Source: Elioraea rosea (GTDB taxonomy: Bacteria > Pseudomonadota > Alphaproteobacteria > Acetobacterales > Acetobacteraceae). From it: DNA of 64,000 nucleotides. Where the stretch lies: positions 1 to 64,000 of the forward strand of contig NZ_VFAC01000002.1 in NCBI RefSeq assembly GCF_007644105.1, given 5' to 3'. Shown here piece after piece: positions 25,637 through 34,580 of the stretch. A program made the position numbers and the translations under genes. Numbering within the stretch: the stretch's first letter is position 1; each line of letters begins with the position of its first letter. The notes beneath the pieces were generated by a model. That model ran no database searches. It was not told where the DNA came from and worked only from the letters and a program-made list of their open reading frames with translations.

Positions 25637-26956
25637 TCATGCGGGCAGCGCCTCGGCTCTCTCCATCCATTGTTGATTCGGAACGCTCGACGGTCGCGCT
25701 GCGATGCGCTCATGAGCGAGCGCGAGGGCGACATCGCGATAGCCCGCGCGGATCGCCGCCTCGATCGATGTCCACGCGACCACGTCCCGCTGCGCGTGGC
25801 TTCCACCCATGCGCCAAAGCTCGCGCTGCGCCCGAAGAAGGTGATCGACGGCGGGGCCATAGGCCTCGCTGCGGAACGCGGCGAAGCCCTCGACGGCGGG
25901 TAGGCCGACCCGGGCATACGCCTCGGAGACCTCGCTCCCGCGTCCAGCGGTCGTGCGCATCGCCTCGACGCGCCGTGCCACAGCAGAGTGGTCGCCAGTG
26001 GCGAGTTCCGCCATCGCCGCGTGGATGTCGGTGAAGACGAGGGATCGTCCGTCTGCGTGACCCTGCCACAGCGCTGCCAGCTCGGCCCAACGGTTCCCGA
26101 CATCGCACCCAAGCGCATCGAGCCGCCAGAGCAAGGAGGGCGCGTTGGTCAGGTGCGTGCCGACCGGCCGCTGCGTTGCGCGCACCGGTCCGTCGTAGAG
26201 TTCGAGCGCGGCATCGTACTTGCCGAGCTCGATGTGGAAGAGCGCGCGATGCCACCAGATGTGAAGCTGGAACACATGGCCCGGAGAGGCCCAGAACGCT
26301 TCCCGCTCCGCCATCCAAGCAAGCCCGTCGCGCGGACGGGCGGTCTCCTCCATGACGTGCGAGACGGTATGGTGCGGCCAGAAGCTGCACGGCTCCAGTT
26401 CGGCGGCCTCGCGCGACGCATCCTCCGCCCGCCGGTATTCCCCCATCTCCTCCAGGCCGAAGCCACGATAGGCGAGAATGGTTCCATAGCCAGGCTGGTT
26501 CCTCGACCAGAACGGCATCGCCCGCGCTGGCCGGGCACTCATCAGGTCCGGTCGTCCCGCCCAGAGATCCAGTGCCATCGCGGCCTGGTGGGCGACGAGG
26601 TCAAGCGGCGCGCCCCTCAGATGACGATCAAGGATCGCAGCCGCGGACGTGCGAGCACCGCCGACAGCATGGCTCAGGGCGGCGAAATGCGCCTGCTCGC
26701 GCTCGTTGCGCTCGAGCGGCCGTGCGGCCTCGACGGTTGCCTTGGCGAGAGCGAGTGTCCCTGGGTCGTTCGCCAGGAGAAGCGCCCAGGCCTTGGCAAG
26801 ATAGGCCATCGAGAACTGGGGCGAAGCAGCGATCGCCGCGTCGAAGCGGGCGAGCGCGTCGCCATACACAAGGACGAACGCCCTTGCGCCTTCCTCATAG
26901 GCGGACGCGGCCTCGCCCGTCGCACCGGACAATGGGTGGCCTTGGGCATCGCGCAT
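25637..26956 (-). CDS. Tetratricopeptide-repeat protein, TTC38-like
   Basis: A 439-residue all-helical protein resembling the TTC38 family found in bacteria and animals. Recognisable are LARFDAAIAASPQFSMAYLA, a central EPCSFWPHHTVSHVMEETAR and FQLHIWWHRALFHIELGKYD. The conserved His-x-x-x-His and Trp-Trp-His residues are a hallmark of this family. No signal peptide. The ATG at 26956 has GGAGGAGG just upstream, so the 35 residues that could be added by an earlier start are rejected. Convergent with the long operon and divergent from the regulator at 27074. Function unknown. Confidence 0.78.
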   Translation of the reverse strand: MRDAQGHPLSGATGEAASAYEEGARAFVLVYGDALARFDAAIAASPQFSMAYLAKAWALLLANDPGTLALAKATVEAARPLERNEREQAHFAALSHAVGGARTSAAAILDRHLRGAPLDLVAHQAAMALDLWAGRPDLMSARPARAMPFWSRNQPGYGTILAYRGFGLEEMGEYRRAEDASREAAELEPCSFWPHHTVSHVMEETARPRDGLAWMAEREAFWASPGHVFQLHIWWHRALFHIELGKYDAALELYDGPVRATQRPVGTHLTNAPSLLWRLDALGCDVGNRWAELAALWQGHADGRSLVFTDIHAAMAELATGDHSAVARRVEAMRTTAGRGSEVSEAYARVGLPAVEGFAAFRSEAYGPAVDHLLRAQRELWRMGGSHAQRDVVAWTSIEAAIRAGYRDVALALAHERIAARPSSVPNQQWMERAEALPA

Positions 26957-27073
26957 CGTCGCCTCCTCCGCCCCTGCCGTCTGCGGGATGATTGGCTCTT
27001 CGTACCGATCGGTGTACGCTGCCGTGGGGCCGGGCCGGCAGGCGGCGACGGCCAGAACCAAGGCTTCCGTGCC

Positions 27074-28159
27074 ATGCCCGATGCGATGGGCTTCCCGCGG
27101 CGGCCCTTGCGCGTCGCGATCCTCGTTCTGCCGGAGCTTTCCTCCGCCTCCGTGACGTACGGCATGTACGACGTGCTCTCCGGCGTCGGCCGACGCTACG
27201 AGATGCTGACGGGAGGCACTCCGCCGGCTGACGGGCCGCTTATCGATGCCCGCCTCGTCTCGCCGGACGGGGGTGATGTACCGGTATCGTTCGGCGTGGT
27301 CGTCGGCGGCACCCGTGCCCTATCCGACGATGCATCGGCCGGTGCCGATGCCGATCTCGTCTGTGTTCCATCCGTCTCCGCCCGGCCCGACCGCCCCCTC
27401 GAGCCACCGAAGGTGGCGCTCGACTGGCTTCGGGCGCGGCACGCCGCGGGCTCGGTGATCGCCACCGCCTGCTCGGGCGCGGTGGTCCTTGCCGAGGCAG
27501 GGCTGCTCGATGGCGGCGTTGCGACGACGCACTGGGCCTTCGCTGCGGGCCTTCGCCAGCGACACCCGTCGGTGCGCGTGTGCGCGGACCGCGTGCTCGT
27601 TCCCAGCGGGCCGGACGAGCGCATCATCACGTCGTCCGGGTACAGTTCCTGGCAGGACCTGATGCTCCACCTCGTCGGGCGCTTCTTCGGGCCAGAGCGT
27701 GTGCGCCAGATGGCAAAGGTGCACCTGTTCCAATGGCACGTCTCGGGCCAGCTCCCCTTCACGGCATTGGCCGGAACAGCGCAGCATGGCGACCGTGCGG
27801 TTCGCGAAGCCCAGGCATGGCTCGCTGAGAACTATCGCGCACCTCGCCCTGTCGTAGGCATGGCGGCGCGCGCCGGCCTGCCGGAACGCACCTTCAAGCG
27901 CCGCTTCCGCATCGCGACCGGCCTCGCCCCGCTCGACTACGTCCATGCGCTGCGGATGGAGGAAGCGAAGCAGATGCTCGAGATGAGCGACCTGCCCGTG
28001 GACGCGGTCGCCGAGGAGGTCGGCTAAGAGGACCCGGCCTTCTTTCGCCAGCTCTTCCGCCGCCACGTCGCGATGACGCCCGCAGCCTATCGCCGCGCTT
28101 TCGCCCGCCCCCCGAAAGCCATTGCTGCTCGGACGCAATCCGACACGCGATCAGGCTGA
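27074..28159 (+). pseudogene. GlxA-family AraC regulator interrupted by one stop codon
   Basis: Residues 1-190 form a DJ-1/PfpI-like amidase-type domain (VAILVLPELSSASVTYGMYD, then VIATACSGAVVLAEAGLLDG with the nucleophile-elbow cysteine). An AraC helix-turn-helix domain follows (AARAGLPERTFKRRFRIATG). Codon 318 is TAA at 28025-28027, exactly at the tyrosine of the usual VGYED motif, and the same frame continues with EDPAFFRQLFRRHVAMTPAA to a stop at 28157. A TAC/TAT-to-TAA change would remove the last 43 residues, including the end of the second HTH. It is either a recent nonsense mutation or a sequencing error. Confidence 0.78.
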
Positions 28160-28499
28160 GTGCGAGGCTGGGCTTAGCGATCCGGTGTCGTCATATCGAT
28201 ACCGCAACTCGTGATGGAGCATGGCACGCAGCCGGGGTAATCCCCGTCTCGACCTGGCCTGGCTGAGTGCGGGCGAGTGCCGGGGACCTTCTCGCCGCGC
28301 CACTCGTGATCGGGCTAGTCGCACTGTTGGTATGGGCTGGCACGCAGACCACACTGCCGTCCCTGCTCGGCGAGGCGATCCCAATCTCACGCAAACCGGC
28401 CGTTTTGCCCGCGCGGTTCCCGGAAGTCGTTCAACTGCATGGCAGCGCTCGCCATGGCGCGGTACGTTCGGGGGTACGAGTCGCCCGGCAGTGAGCGCG
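28160..28499. other. Noncoding stretch before the cytochrome gene
   Basis: These 340 bases hold no gene I can support. A short plus-strand frame at about 28267-28494 starts with a membrane-like stretch (DLLAAPLVIGLVALLVWAG) but turns into sequence without family character and lacks a ribosome site. It could be the remnant of a small permease, or chance in GC-rich DNA. I saw no terminator or clear promoter. Confidence 0.4.
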
Positions 28500-28814
28500 A
28501 TGACAAACGTCTTCCTCGGATTGGTCCTGATCGGCCTTGCCGTACCCGCTGCAGCGCAGGACGGACAGCCGGAGCGCGGGAGGGCGTTCGCGGAATCCAA
28601 CTGCGCCTCCTGCCACGCGATCGGGCCTACCGGCGCAAGCCGGCTTGCCGCGGCGCCGCCGTTCCGTACGCTGCACCAGCGCTATCCGGTCGAGCAGCTT
28701 GCCGAGGCGCTCGCGGAAGGGATCACGACGGGGCACGACGCCATGCCGGAATTCCGGCTCGACCCGCCGCAGATCGACGATTTCCTCGCCTACCTTCGGA
28801 CGTTGCAGCCCTGA
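28500..28814 (+). CDS. Small c-type cytochrome (periplasmic, monohaem)
   Basis: A 104-residue protein with a signal peptide (MTNVFLGLVLIGLAVPAAA, cleaved before QDGQPERG). One haem-binding motif CASCH lies near residue 35, and a later methionine in HDAMPEF near residue 80 is the probable axial ligand. The C-terminal helix IDDFLAYLRTLQP is typical of class I cytochromes c. A GTG at 28491 is an alternative start. It stands alone between the broken regulator and the riboswitch, so its redox partner is not apparent; the DadA-type dehydrogenase downstream is one possibility. Confidence 0.82.
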   Translation: MTNVFLGLVLIGLAVPAAAQDGQPERGRAFAESNCASCHAIGPTGASRLAAAPPFRTLHQRYPVEQLAEALAEGITTGHDAMPEFRLDPPQIDDFLAYLRTLQP

Positions 28815-28940
28815 ACGGGTCGGTGCCGGCGTAGCGATCGGCCTCCGGCCAGGCACCCCGATCGCTCGGGGAGCGCCGCCGGGCTTCCCACGACACCCTC
28901 CGCCGCATACCAGGCACCGCAATGGTGCCAAGCAATCGGC

Positions 28941-28970
28941 TTGACGCAATCTTCCGATCCTCGCCATAAG
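28941..28970 (+). promoter_or_regulatory. Sigma-70-type promoter of the riboswitch-dadA transcript
   Basis: TTGACG at 28941-28946 and CATAAG at 28965-28970 are separated by 18 bases, a good -35/-10 pair. Initiation would fall at about 28977, exactly where the conserved glycine-riboswitch structure begins. The agreement of spacing with the RNA start is the main support. Confidence 0.7.
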
Positions 28971-28971
28971 A

Positions 28972-29167
28972 CGCCCGCGGGAGAGATCGCCCAGGCCAGT
29001 GGTCGGGGCGGCGCCGAAGGAGCAACCGCCCCGGAAACTCTCAGGCTCACGTACCGCACCTGACTTGGAACTCTGGAAAGTGGAGCAGCCGCTCCCGCCG
29101 ACGGTGTAAGTCTCCGCCCCGCGAGGGGGCGACGACGAAGCTCTCAGGCCAATGACAGAGGGGGCAT
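28972..29167 (+). promoter_or_regulatory. Tandem glycine riboswitch (two aptamers)
   Basis: Two consecutive glycine aptamers are recognisable. Aptamer 1 has GCGGGAGAGA at 28977-28986, GCCGAAGGAGCAA at 29013-29025 and AAACTCTCAGGC at 29035-29046. Aptamer 2 has ACTCTGGAAAG at 29070-29080, GCCGACGGTGTAA at 29097-29109, and GCTCTCAGGCCAATGACAGA followed by GGGG from 29140. These conserved blocks, their order and spacing are diagnostic. The dadA-type gene starts about 40 bases later. Glycine binding normally turns such catabolic genes on. Confidence 0.93.
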
Positions 29168-29203
29168 TCGAACCTGCGCAGGGCGCGCGGGAGGAGAATG
29201 CGA

Positions 29204-30466
29204 ATGTCCCGTACCGAGCGCGACACCGTCGCCGTCATTGGCGCCGGCATCACCGGCATCACCACCGCCTACAAGCTTGCCCGGAACGGCCACGCCGTCA
29301 CGGTCTTCGAGCGGCATCCCTATGCGGCGATGGAGACCTCCTTCGCCAATGGCGGGCAGCTCTCTGCCTCGAACGCCGAAGTCTGGAACAGCTGGGCAAC
29401 GGTGCTGAAGGGCCTGAAGTGGATGGTCTCCCCCGGCGCACCGCTGCTCGTGAGCCCGAGGCCCTCCTGGCACAAGCTGTCCTGGATGGCAGAGTTCCTC
29501 GCCGCCATTCCGCAGTACGAGGAGAACACGATCACGACGGCGCGCCTCGCTATCGAGGCGCGGCAGCATCTGCGCGAGATGGCCGAGGCGGAAGGCATCG
29601 ACTTCGACGCCCAGGACCGTGGAATCCTGCACTTCTACAAGACGAAGGCGGAGTTCGATGCGGCAACGCGCGTGACGGAGCTGCTCGCCAAGGGCGGGGT
29701 TGAGCGGCGCGCCGTCACACGCTCCGAGATCCGCTCGATCGAGCCGGCGTTGCAGGGCGAGCTCTACGGTGGCTACTACACGCCCTCCGACTTCACCGGC
29801 GACATCCACAAATTCACCACCGGGCTCGCGCTTGCCTGCGAGCGGCTCGGCGTCGCCATGCGTTTCTCGACCGACGTGGTCTCGGCACAGGCGGACGAAG
29901 GCGGGGTGACGCTGGTCGGCCGCTGCACAGAGCCGACGCGCGACGGCACGGAGCATGCGGCGGAAACGTTCCGCTTTACCAAGGTGGTGGTCTGCGGCGG
30001 CGTCATGTCGCGCCGGCTCGGCACGTCGTTTGGCGACCGCATCAACGTCTATCCCGTCAAGGGGTACTCGATCACGGTCGACCTCGCCGATCCGGCTGAC
30101 CAGCAGGCCGCTCCATGGGTGAGCCTGCTCGATGACAAGGCCAAGATCGTCACCAGCCGCCTCGGCAAGGACCGCTTCCGCGTCGCTGGCACCGCCGAGT
30201 TCAACGGCTACAATCGCGACATCCGTGCCGAGCGGATCGCGCCGCTGGTCGCCTGGTTCCGGGCGCATTTCCCCGGCATGAGCACCCGCCACGCCGTGCC
30301 GTGGACAGGGCTTCGCCCGATGATGCCCGATATGCTTCCGCGCGTGATGCGCGGCCGGAGCACACGGGTGTTCTACAACACCGGCCACGGGCATCTCGGC
30401 TGGACGCTTTCGGCGGCCACGGCCGATGCCGTCGCCGCCCTGGTGAGCGTGCGCCCCAACACGTAG
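29204..30466 (+). CDS. dadA: FAD-dependent D-amino acid dehydrogenase, DadA family, under a glycine riboswitch
   Basis: A 420-residue flavoprotein. The FAD-binding Rossmann motif is VAVIGAGITGITTAYKLARNGHAV (GxGxxG near residue 14). DadA-type stretches are FANGGQLSASNAEVWNSW and a C-terminal NTGHGHLGWTLSAATADAVA. The ATG at 29204 is preferred over one at 29198 because GGAGGAG lies seven bases ahead of it. DadA-family enzymes oxidise D-amino acids, or glycine in related oxidases, to oxo acids. The riboswitch in the leader implies glycine or a glycine-yielding compound as inducer, so a glycine-oxidising or glycine-detoxifying function is plausible. Confidence 0.88.
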   Translation: MSRTERDTVAVIGAGITGITTAYKLARNGHAVTVFERHPYAAMETSFANGGQLSASNAEVWNSWATVLKGLKWMVSPGAPLLVSPRPSWHKLSWMAEFLAAIPQYEENTITTARLAIEARQHLREMAEAEGIDFDAQDRGILHFYKTKAEFDAATRVTELLAKGGVERRAVTRSEIRSIEPALQGELYGGYYTPSDFTGDIHKFTTGLALACERLGVAMRFSTDVVSAQADEGGVTLVGRCTEPTRDGTEHAAETFRFTKVVVCGGVMSRRLGTSFGDRINVYPVKGYSITVDLADPADQQAAPWVSLLDDKAKIVTSRLGKDRFRVAGTAEFNGYNRDIRAERIAPLVAWFRAHFPGMSTRHAVPWTGLRPMMPDMLPRVMRGRSTRVFYNTGHGHLGWTLSAATADAVAALVSVRPNT

Positions 30467-30516
30467 GGCGGGCTGGCGGCGCGCCGCGCGAAACGTCACT
30501 CTGCGGCGCGGGACGC

Positions 30517-31452
30517 TCACGGCTCCTCGGTACTGTCGCGGGCGGTCGGCAACAGATAGTCGACCGCCTCGAGCACCGTGATGACGCGCTTCAGGATCGC
30601 CATGGGCGCCGCCAGGGCATCGGCCCGGGTTTCCGTGCGGTAGAGTGCCGCCACGCGGGGCGCGGCGAGCGGCGGCACCGAGGCGAGAACCGCCAGGCGT
30701 CCCGCGGCCACGTCGGCCGCGATCATTCGCCGCGGCAGGAGCCCGACGGCCACGCCGGCCGCCACCAGATGGGCAATGACCGACACGCTGCTGCAGACGC
30801 CGAGCTGCGCGGGCTCGATGCCTGCCGAGGCGAACCAATCGATGATCTGCCGATGCATGGGAGAGCCCGGCGGCGTCGCGATGATCGGCCGCGGCTGGAG
30901 GTCCTGCGGGCACACCTCCGCGGGGAGAGCGAGGGAGGGGGCGGCCGCCCATACCGCCTCCTGGAAGCCGAGCGGGACGATCGTGAGCCGCAGATCGGGC
31001 GTGGGGTTGGACACGAACGCGATGTCGATTGCGCCCGCGAGCAGCGCCGCCTGAAGATCCGCGCTCGTGTCGATGACGAGCTCCGGTCGGAGTGCCGGAT
31101 AGGTCTCTGAGAGGTCACGCAACAGGGGTGGAAGGCAGACCATGGCGAAGGTCTCCTGCATCCCGATGCGGACGCGGCCGGCCACCTGCCCTTGTCCGCC
31201 GAGGCGCTCCTCGAGCAATGCGACCTCGCCGAGGATGCGCGTCGCATGTTCGAGAAGCGCCGCACCGTCCGGCCCCAGCCTCAGTCCCCGGCCTTCACGC
31301 TCGAACAACACCCGCCCGAGCGCGAGTTGAAGGTCACGCAGCCTCAGGCTCACCGTGGGCTGGGAGAGGTTGAGCTGGCGTGCGGCAGCCCGAACGGAAC
31401 CGAGCCTGGCGGTCCAGAGGAACGCGGCGAGCTGGGCCAGGGTGACGCGCAT
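30517..31452 (-). CDS. LysR-family regulator of the adjacent TRAP operon
   Basis: A 311-residue LysR protein with an N-terminal HTH (LGSVRAAARQLNLSQPTVSLRLRD, residues about 17-40). A typical effector domain follows (GRVRIGMQETFAMVCLPPLL, then IIDWFASAGIEP and VAAGVAVGLLP). It is divergent from the TRAP binding-protein gene, with a 128-base gap containing a set of inverted TTGATT/AATCAA half-sites. It therefore most likely controls the TRAP transporter and itself. The effector is unknown, probably an organic acid. Confidence 0.9.
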   Translation of the reverse strand: MRVTLAQLAAFLWTARLGSVRAAARQLNLSQPTVSLRLRDLQLALGRVLFEREGRGLRLGPDGAALLEHATRILGEVALLEERLGGQGQVAGRVRIGMQETFAMVCLPPLLRDLSETYPALRPELVIDTSADLQAALLAGAIDIAFVSNPTPDLRLTIVPLGFQEAVWAAAPSLALPAEVCPQDLQPRPIIATPPGSPMHRQIIDWFASAGIEPAQLGVCSSVSVIAHLVAAGVAVGLLPRRMIAADVAAGRLAVLASVPPLAAPRVAALYRTETRADALAAPMAILKRVITVLEAVDYLLPTARDSTEEP

Positions 31453-31484
31453 TGATTGTAATTCTCTATCCTATTCCCCCAGAA

Positions 31485-31506
31485 AATCAAAATTGATTGC
31501 CAATCA
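31485..31506. promoter_or_regulatory. Overlapping inverted repeats, probable LysR operator
   Basis: In an AT-rich patch between the LysR gene and the TRAP operon, AATCAA (31485-31490), TTGATT (31493-31498) and AATCA (31502-31506) alternate in orientation. TGATTG-C-CAATCA at 31494-31506 is a perfect 6-1-6 palindrome, and AATCAA-aa-TTGATT is a perfect 6-2-6 one. A further ATTGATT lies at the LysR start codon (31451-31457). This is the expected place for a LysR site. Confidence 0.55.
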
Positions 31507-31580
31507 TCCTGTTCGTAGCGTGATCGCAGCGAGTGTCGTGCGAGGCACCGACCGCCCGCGCCAACGGAGGAGACCGACCG

Positions 31581-32666
31581 ATGCGCCGTATCCTGACCGC
31601 TACGTGCCTCGCCGTGGCGCTTTCCAGTGCTCCGCCGATCGCCCAGCAGGCCACCGCCCAGCAGGCATCCACACAGGGCCTGCCACCGATCAACCTCAAG
31701 GTGTCAGGCGGCAACCGCACCCAGAACCTGTTCCGCTACGTCTACGGCCCCTTCTTCACGCAGGAACTGACGCAGCGCTCGAACGGCGCCATCACCACCA
31801 CCTTCGGGTCGATCGAGGAACTCGGCATCCGCGGGCCTGAGGTGCTCCGCCTGCTCCGGCTGGGCATGTTCGACATCTCCGAGGGAACGCTCAGCTACAT
31901 GGCGGGGGAGGACCCGCACTTCGATGCGCTCGACCTTCCGGGCGTCACGCTCGATATCGATGCGCAGCAGCGCGCAACGGATGCCTACCGCCCGGTGATC
32001 GCGCGGCAGATGGCGCAGAAATTCGGCGTGAAGCTGCTCAGCATGAGCCCGGTCGCGCTCCAGGTGTTCTACTGCAAGGGGCGCATCGAGGGCTTGGCAT
32101 CGCTCTCAGGCAAGAAGGTGCGGACCTTCAACCGCGCGATGTCGGACCTGGTCGAAGCCGCGGGTGGATCGACCGTCAACCTACCCTTCGCCGAGGTGAT
32201 CCCCGCGATGCAGCGCGGGGTGGCGGATTGCGCCGTCACCGGAACATCTGCCGGCAACACCGCACGGTGGTGGGAGGTGACCGACCACCTCTACCTGCTT
32301 CCCATGGGCTGGTCGATGACCTTCTTCGGCGCGAACCTGCGCGCCTGGGAAAGGCTCGATCCGCGGACGCGCGCCTTCCTCGAGGCGGAGTTCGCAGCGC
32401 TTGAAACACGGATGTGGGCGCAGGCCAAAGCCGATGTCGAGGATGGCATCGCCTGCAACACGGCGCGCGGCCAGTGCCGCGACGGCATCGTCGCTTCTCC
32501 GCCGATGACTCCCGTCGCCGTGTCGGAAGATGATCGCTCCCGGGCCCAGGCACTCCTGCGCGATCGGGTGCTGACCGATTGGGCACGGCGCTGCGGCGCG
32601 GCCTGCGTTCGCGAATGGAACAGCACGGTGGGCGCCGTGGTCGGAGTGGAGGCGCGGATGCCCTGA
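31581..32666 (+). CDS. dctP: TRAP transporter periplasmic binding protein (first system)
   Basis: A 361-residue DctP-family solute-binding protein with a signal peptide (MRRILTATCLAVALSSAPP). The DctP core includes RLGMFDISEGTLSYMAGEDP, SGKKVRTFNRAMSDLVEAAG and PFAEVIPAMQRGVADCAVTG. It also has cysteines at VFYCKG, VADCAV, IACNTARGQC and RRCGAAC that are matched in the second TRAP protein of the window. GGAGGAGA precedes the ATG at 31581. With the two membrane subunits downstream it imports an organic anion by sodium or proton symport. Confidence 0.88.
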   Translation: MRRILTATCLAVALSSAPPIAQQATAQQASTQGLPPINLKVSGGNRTQNLFRYVYGPFFTQELTQRSNGAITTTFGSIEELGIRGPEVLRLLRLGMFDISEGTLSYMAGEDPHFDALDLPGVTLDIDAQQRATDAYRPVIARQMAQKFGVKLLSMSPVALQVFYCKGRIEGLASLSGKKVRTFNRAMSDLVEAAGGSTVNLPFAEVIPAMQRGVADCAVTGTSAGNTARWWEVTDHLYLLPMGWSMTFFGANLRAWERLDPRTRAFLEAEFAALETRMWAQAKADVEDGIACNTARGQCRDGIVASPPMTPVAVSEDDRSRAQALLRDRVLTDWARRCGAACVREWNSTVGAVVGVEARMP

Positions 32667-32689
32667 GCAGTCAGCCCCGGCGCGGCGCA

Positions 32690-33268
32690 ATGATCGTTGG
32701 CGCATCGCGCCTGCTCGCGCGCCTGGGTGGCGCACTGCTGCTCGCCTCGGCCCTGCTGATCAGCGGCGAGATCATCGCGCGCAAGCTCCTGGGATCGTCC
32801 TGGAATGTCGCGACAGAACTGTCCGGCTATGCGCTCGCGATCGGATCGAGCTTCGCCTTCGCCGATGCCCTGCTCGCGCGCGCGCACATCCGCGTCGATG
32901 TGCTGTATCGAACGGTTCCACGCCCGGTGCGCGCGGCCCTCGATTTCCTGAGCATGGCGAGCCTGGCTCTGCTCGGCCTCGTTCTTGCCTGGCGCATCTT
33001 CGATGTGGTTGCTGAATCGTACCGGCTCGGTGCACGCGAGAACACGACGCTTGCGACGCAGCTCGTCATCCCGCAGGGGCTCTGGTTGCTTGGGGTCGCC
33101 TGGTTCGCGGTCGTCGCGATCTGGCTTTCGGTCCGAACGGCCGCCGCCTTGGTGCGGCGCGACGTTGCGAGCGCCCAGCGGATTGCCGGGCCCGCGGGCA
33201 TCGAGGAGGAACTGGCCGAGGCAATGGCCGATGCAAGCGCGCGGTTGACGCGGTCGAGGCACGGGTGA
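32690..33268 (+). CDS. dctQ: TRAP transporter small membrane subunit (first system)
   Basis: A 192-residue protein with four hydrophobic segments and DctQ-family traits (ISGEIIARKLLGSSWNVATE and GYALAIGSSFAFADALLARAHIRVDV). The frame is open upstream into dctP, but the DctQ homology begins at the ATG at 32690. It overlaps the large permease gene by GTGA. It bridges the binding protein and the large permease. Confidence 0.85.
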   Translation: MIVGASRLLARLGGALLLASALLISGEIIARKLLGSSWNVATELSGYALAIGSSFAFADALLARAHIRVDVLYRTVPRPVRAALDFLSMASLALLGLVLAWRIFDVVAESYRLGARENTTLATQLVIPQGLWLLGVAWFAVVAIWLSVRTAAALVRRDVASAQRIAGPAGIEEELAEAMADASARLTRSRHG

Positions 33269-34554
33269 TCGGCACTGCCCTCGGGTTACTGCTGGCGCTG
33301 CTTGGCCTTTCCTTGCCGGTCGCGGCAGCGCTTGCCCTTCTCGGATTCTCGCTCGGTTCGCTGTTCACGCCGATCCCACTCCATCTGGCGCTCGGGGAGA
33401 TCGCGTGGTCCGCGAGCACGAATGCGCTCCTCGTCAGCGTGCCACTGTTCATCCTGCTCGGAGAGATCCTCCTGCGCTCCGGCATCGCCGACAGGCTGTA
33501 CGGCGCGATGGCCGCCTGGCTGTCGTGGCTGCCGGGCGGGCTGATGCACGCCAATATCGGGTCCTGCATGGCGTTCGCCGCCACATCGGGTTCTTCCGTC
33601 GCGACGGCGGCGACGATCGGCACTGTCGCGATGCCCCAGATACGCCGTTTCGGCTATGGCGAACCGCTGTTCCTGGGCTCGCTCGCGGCGGGCGGAACGC
33701 TGGGCATTCTCATTCCGCCATCGATCAATCTTATCATCTATGGCTGGCTGACGCAGACATCGGTCCCGCAGCTCTATCTGGCCGGATTCCTGCCCGGGAT
33801 CGTGCTCGGCCTCGCCTTCATGACGACGATCCTGATCTGCTGCCTGGTCAGGCCGTCGCTCTCGGGCGCCGCTCCCGCATCCGACTGGGCCAGCAGGATC
33901 GCGAGCCTTCCCGGCTTGTTGCCGCCGCTGGCGATCTTTCTCGTTGTCCTCGGGAGCATCTACACGGGGTGGGCGACGGCCACGGAATCGGCCGCGCTCG
34001 GCGTTGTCGCGGCGCTCGTGCTGGCGGCCTGCTACCGCCAGTGCACGGTCTCGATGCTGCTGCAGGCGATCGACGGCACGATGCGTACCACCGGCATGAT
34101 CATGCTGATCGTGGCCGCGGCCTGGTTCCTGAACTTCGTTCTGTCGGCCATCGGGCTGGTCAACGCCCTCAATGCCTTCATCACCGAACTGGGTCTCGCG
34201 CCTGGACAGATGCTCTTCGCAATCATCGCGTTCTACATCGTGCTCGGCTGCTTCATGGAGCCGCTTCCGATGATGATCGTGACCGTGCCCGTCATCACCC
34301 CGGTGATCGTGAGCGCTGGCTACGATCCCATCTGGTTCGGCATCATGGTCGTTCTCCTGTGCGAGACGGCGATGATCACCCCTCCTGTCGGCGTCAATCT
34401 CTTCGTCGTCCAGGGCGTGCGGGGACGCGGCTCGATCAACGACGTCATCATCGGTGTGTTGCCCTTCATCGGCAGCCTCCTGTTCATGATCGGCCTCATC
34501 GTTGCGTTTCCCGATATCGTCCTCTGGTTGCCGAGGACGTTGACGGCACGCTGA
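33265..34554 (+). CDS. dctM: TRAP transporter large permease (first system)
   Basis: A 429-residue DctM permease with about twelve hydrophobic segments. Family motifs are MHANIGSCMAFAATSGSSVA, GGTLGILIPPSINLIIYGWL and CFMEPLPMMIVTVPVITPV, with TPPVGVNLFVVQGV near the end. It begins with GTG overlapping the dctQ stop. It is clearly paralogous to the second DctM (45318-46604). It provides the substrate pathway and the ion coupling. Confidence 0.92.
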   Translation: MIGTALGLLLALLGLSLPVAAALALLGFSLGSLFTPIPLHLALGEIAWSASTNALLVSVPLFILLGEILLRSGIADRLYGAMAAWLSWLPGGLMHANIGSCMAFAATSGSSVATAATIGTVAMPQIRRFGYGEPLFLGSLAAGGTLGILIPPSINLIIYGWLTQTSVPQLYLAGFLPGIVLGLAFMTTILICCLVRPSLSGAAPASDWASRIASLPGLLPPLAIFLVVLGSIYTGWATATESAALGVVAALVLAACYRQCTVSMLLQAIDGTMRTTGMIMLIVAAAWFLNFVLSAIGLVNALNAFITELGLAPGQMLFAIIAFYIVLGCFMEPLPMMIVTVPVITPVIVSAGYDPIWFGIMVVLLCETAMITPPVGVNLFVVQGVRGRGSINDVIIGVLPFIGSLLFMIGLIVAFPDIVLWLPRTLTAR

Positions 34555-34580
34555 GTTCACATCACCCCGGAGGAAACACC

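Noticed and set aside
28267-28494. Small membrane protein gene
   Set aside because: The hydrophobic start is not followed by any recognisable family sequence, there is no ribosome site, and codon use is not convincing.
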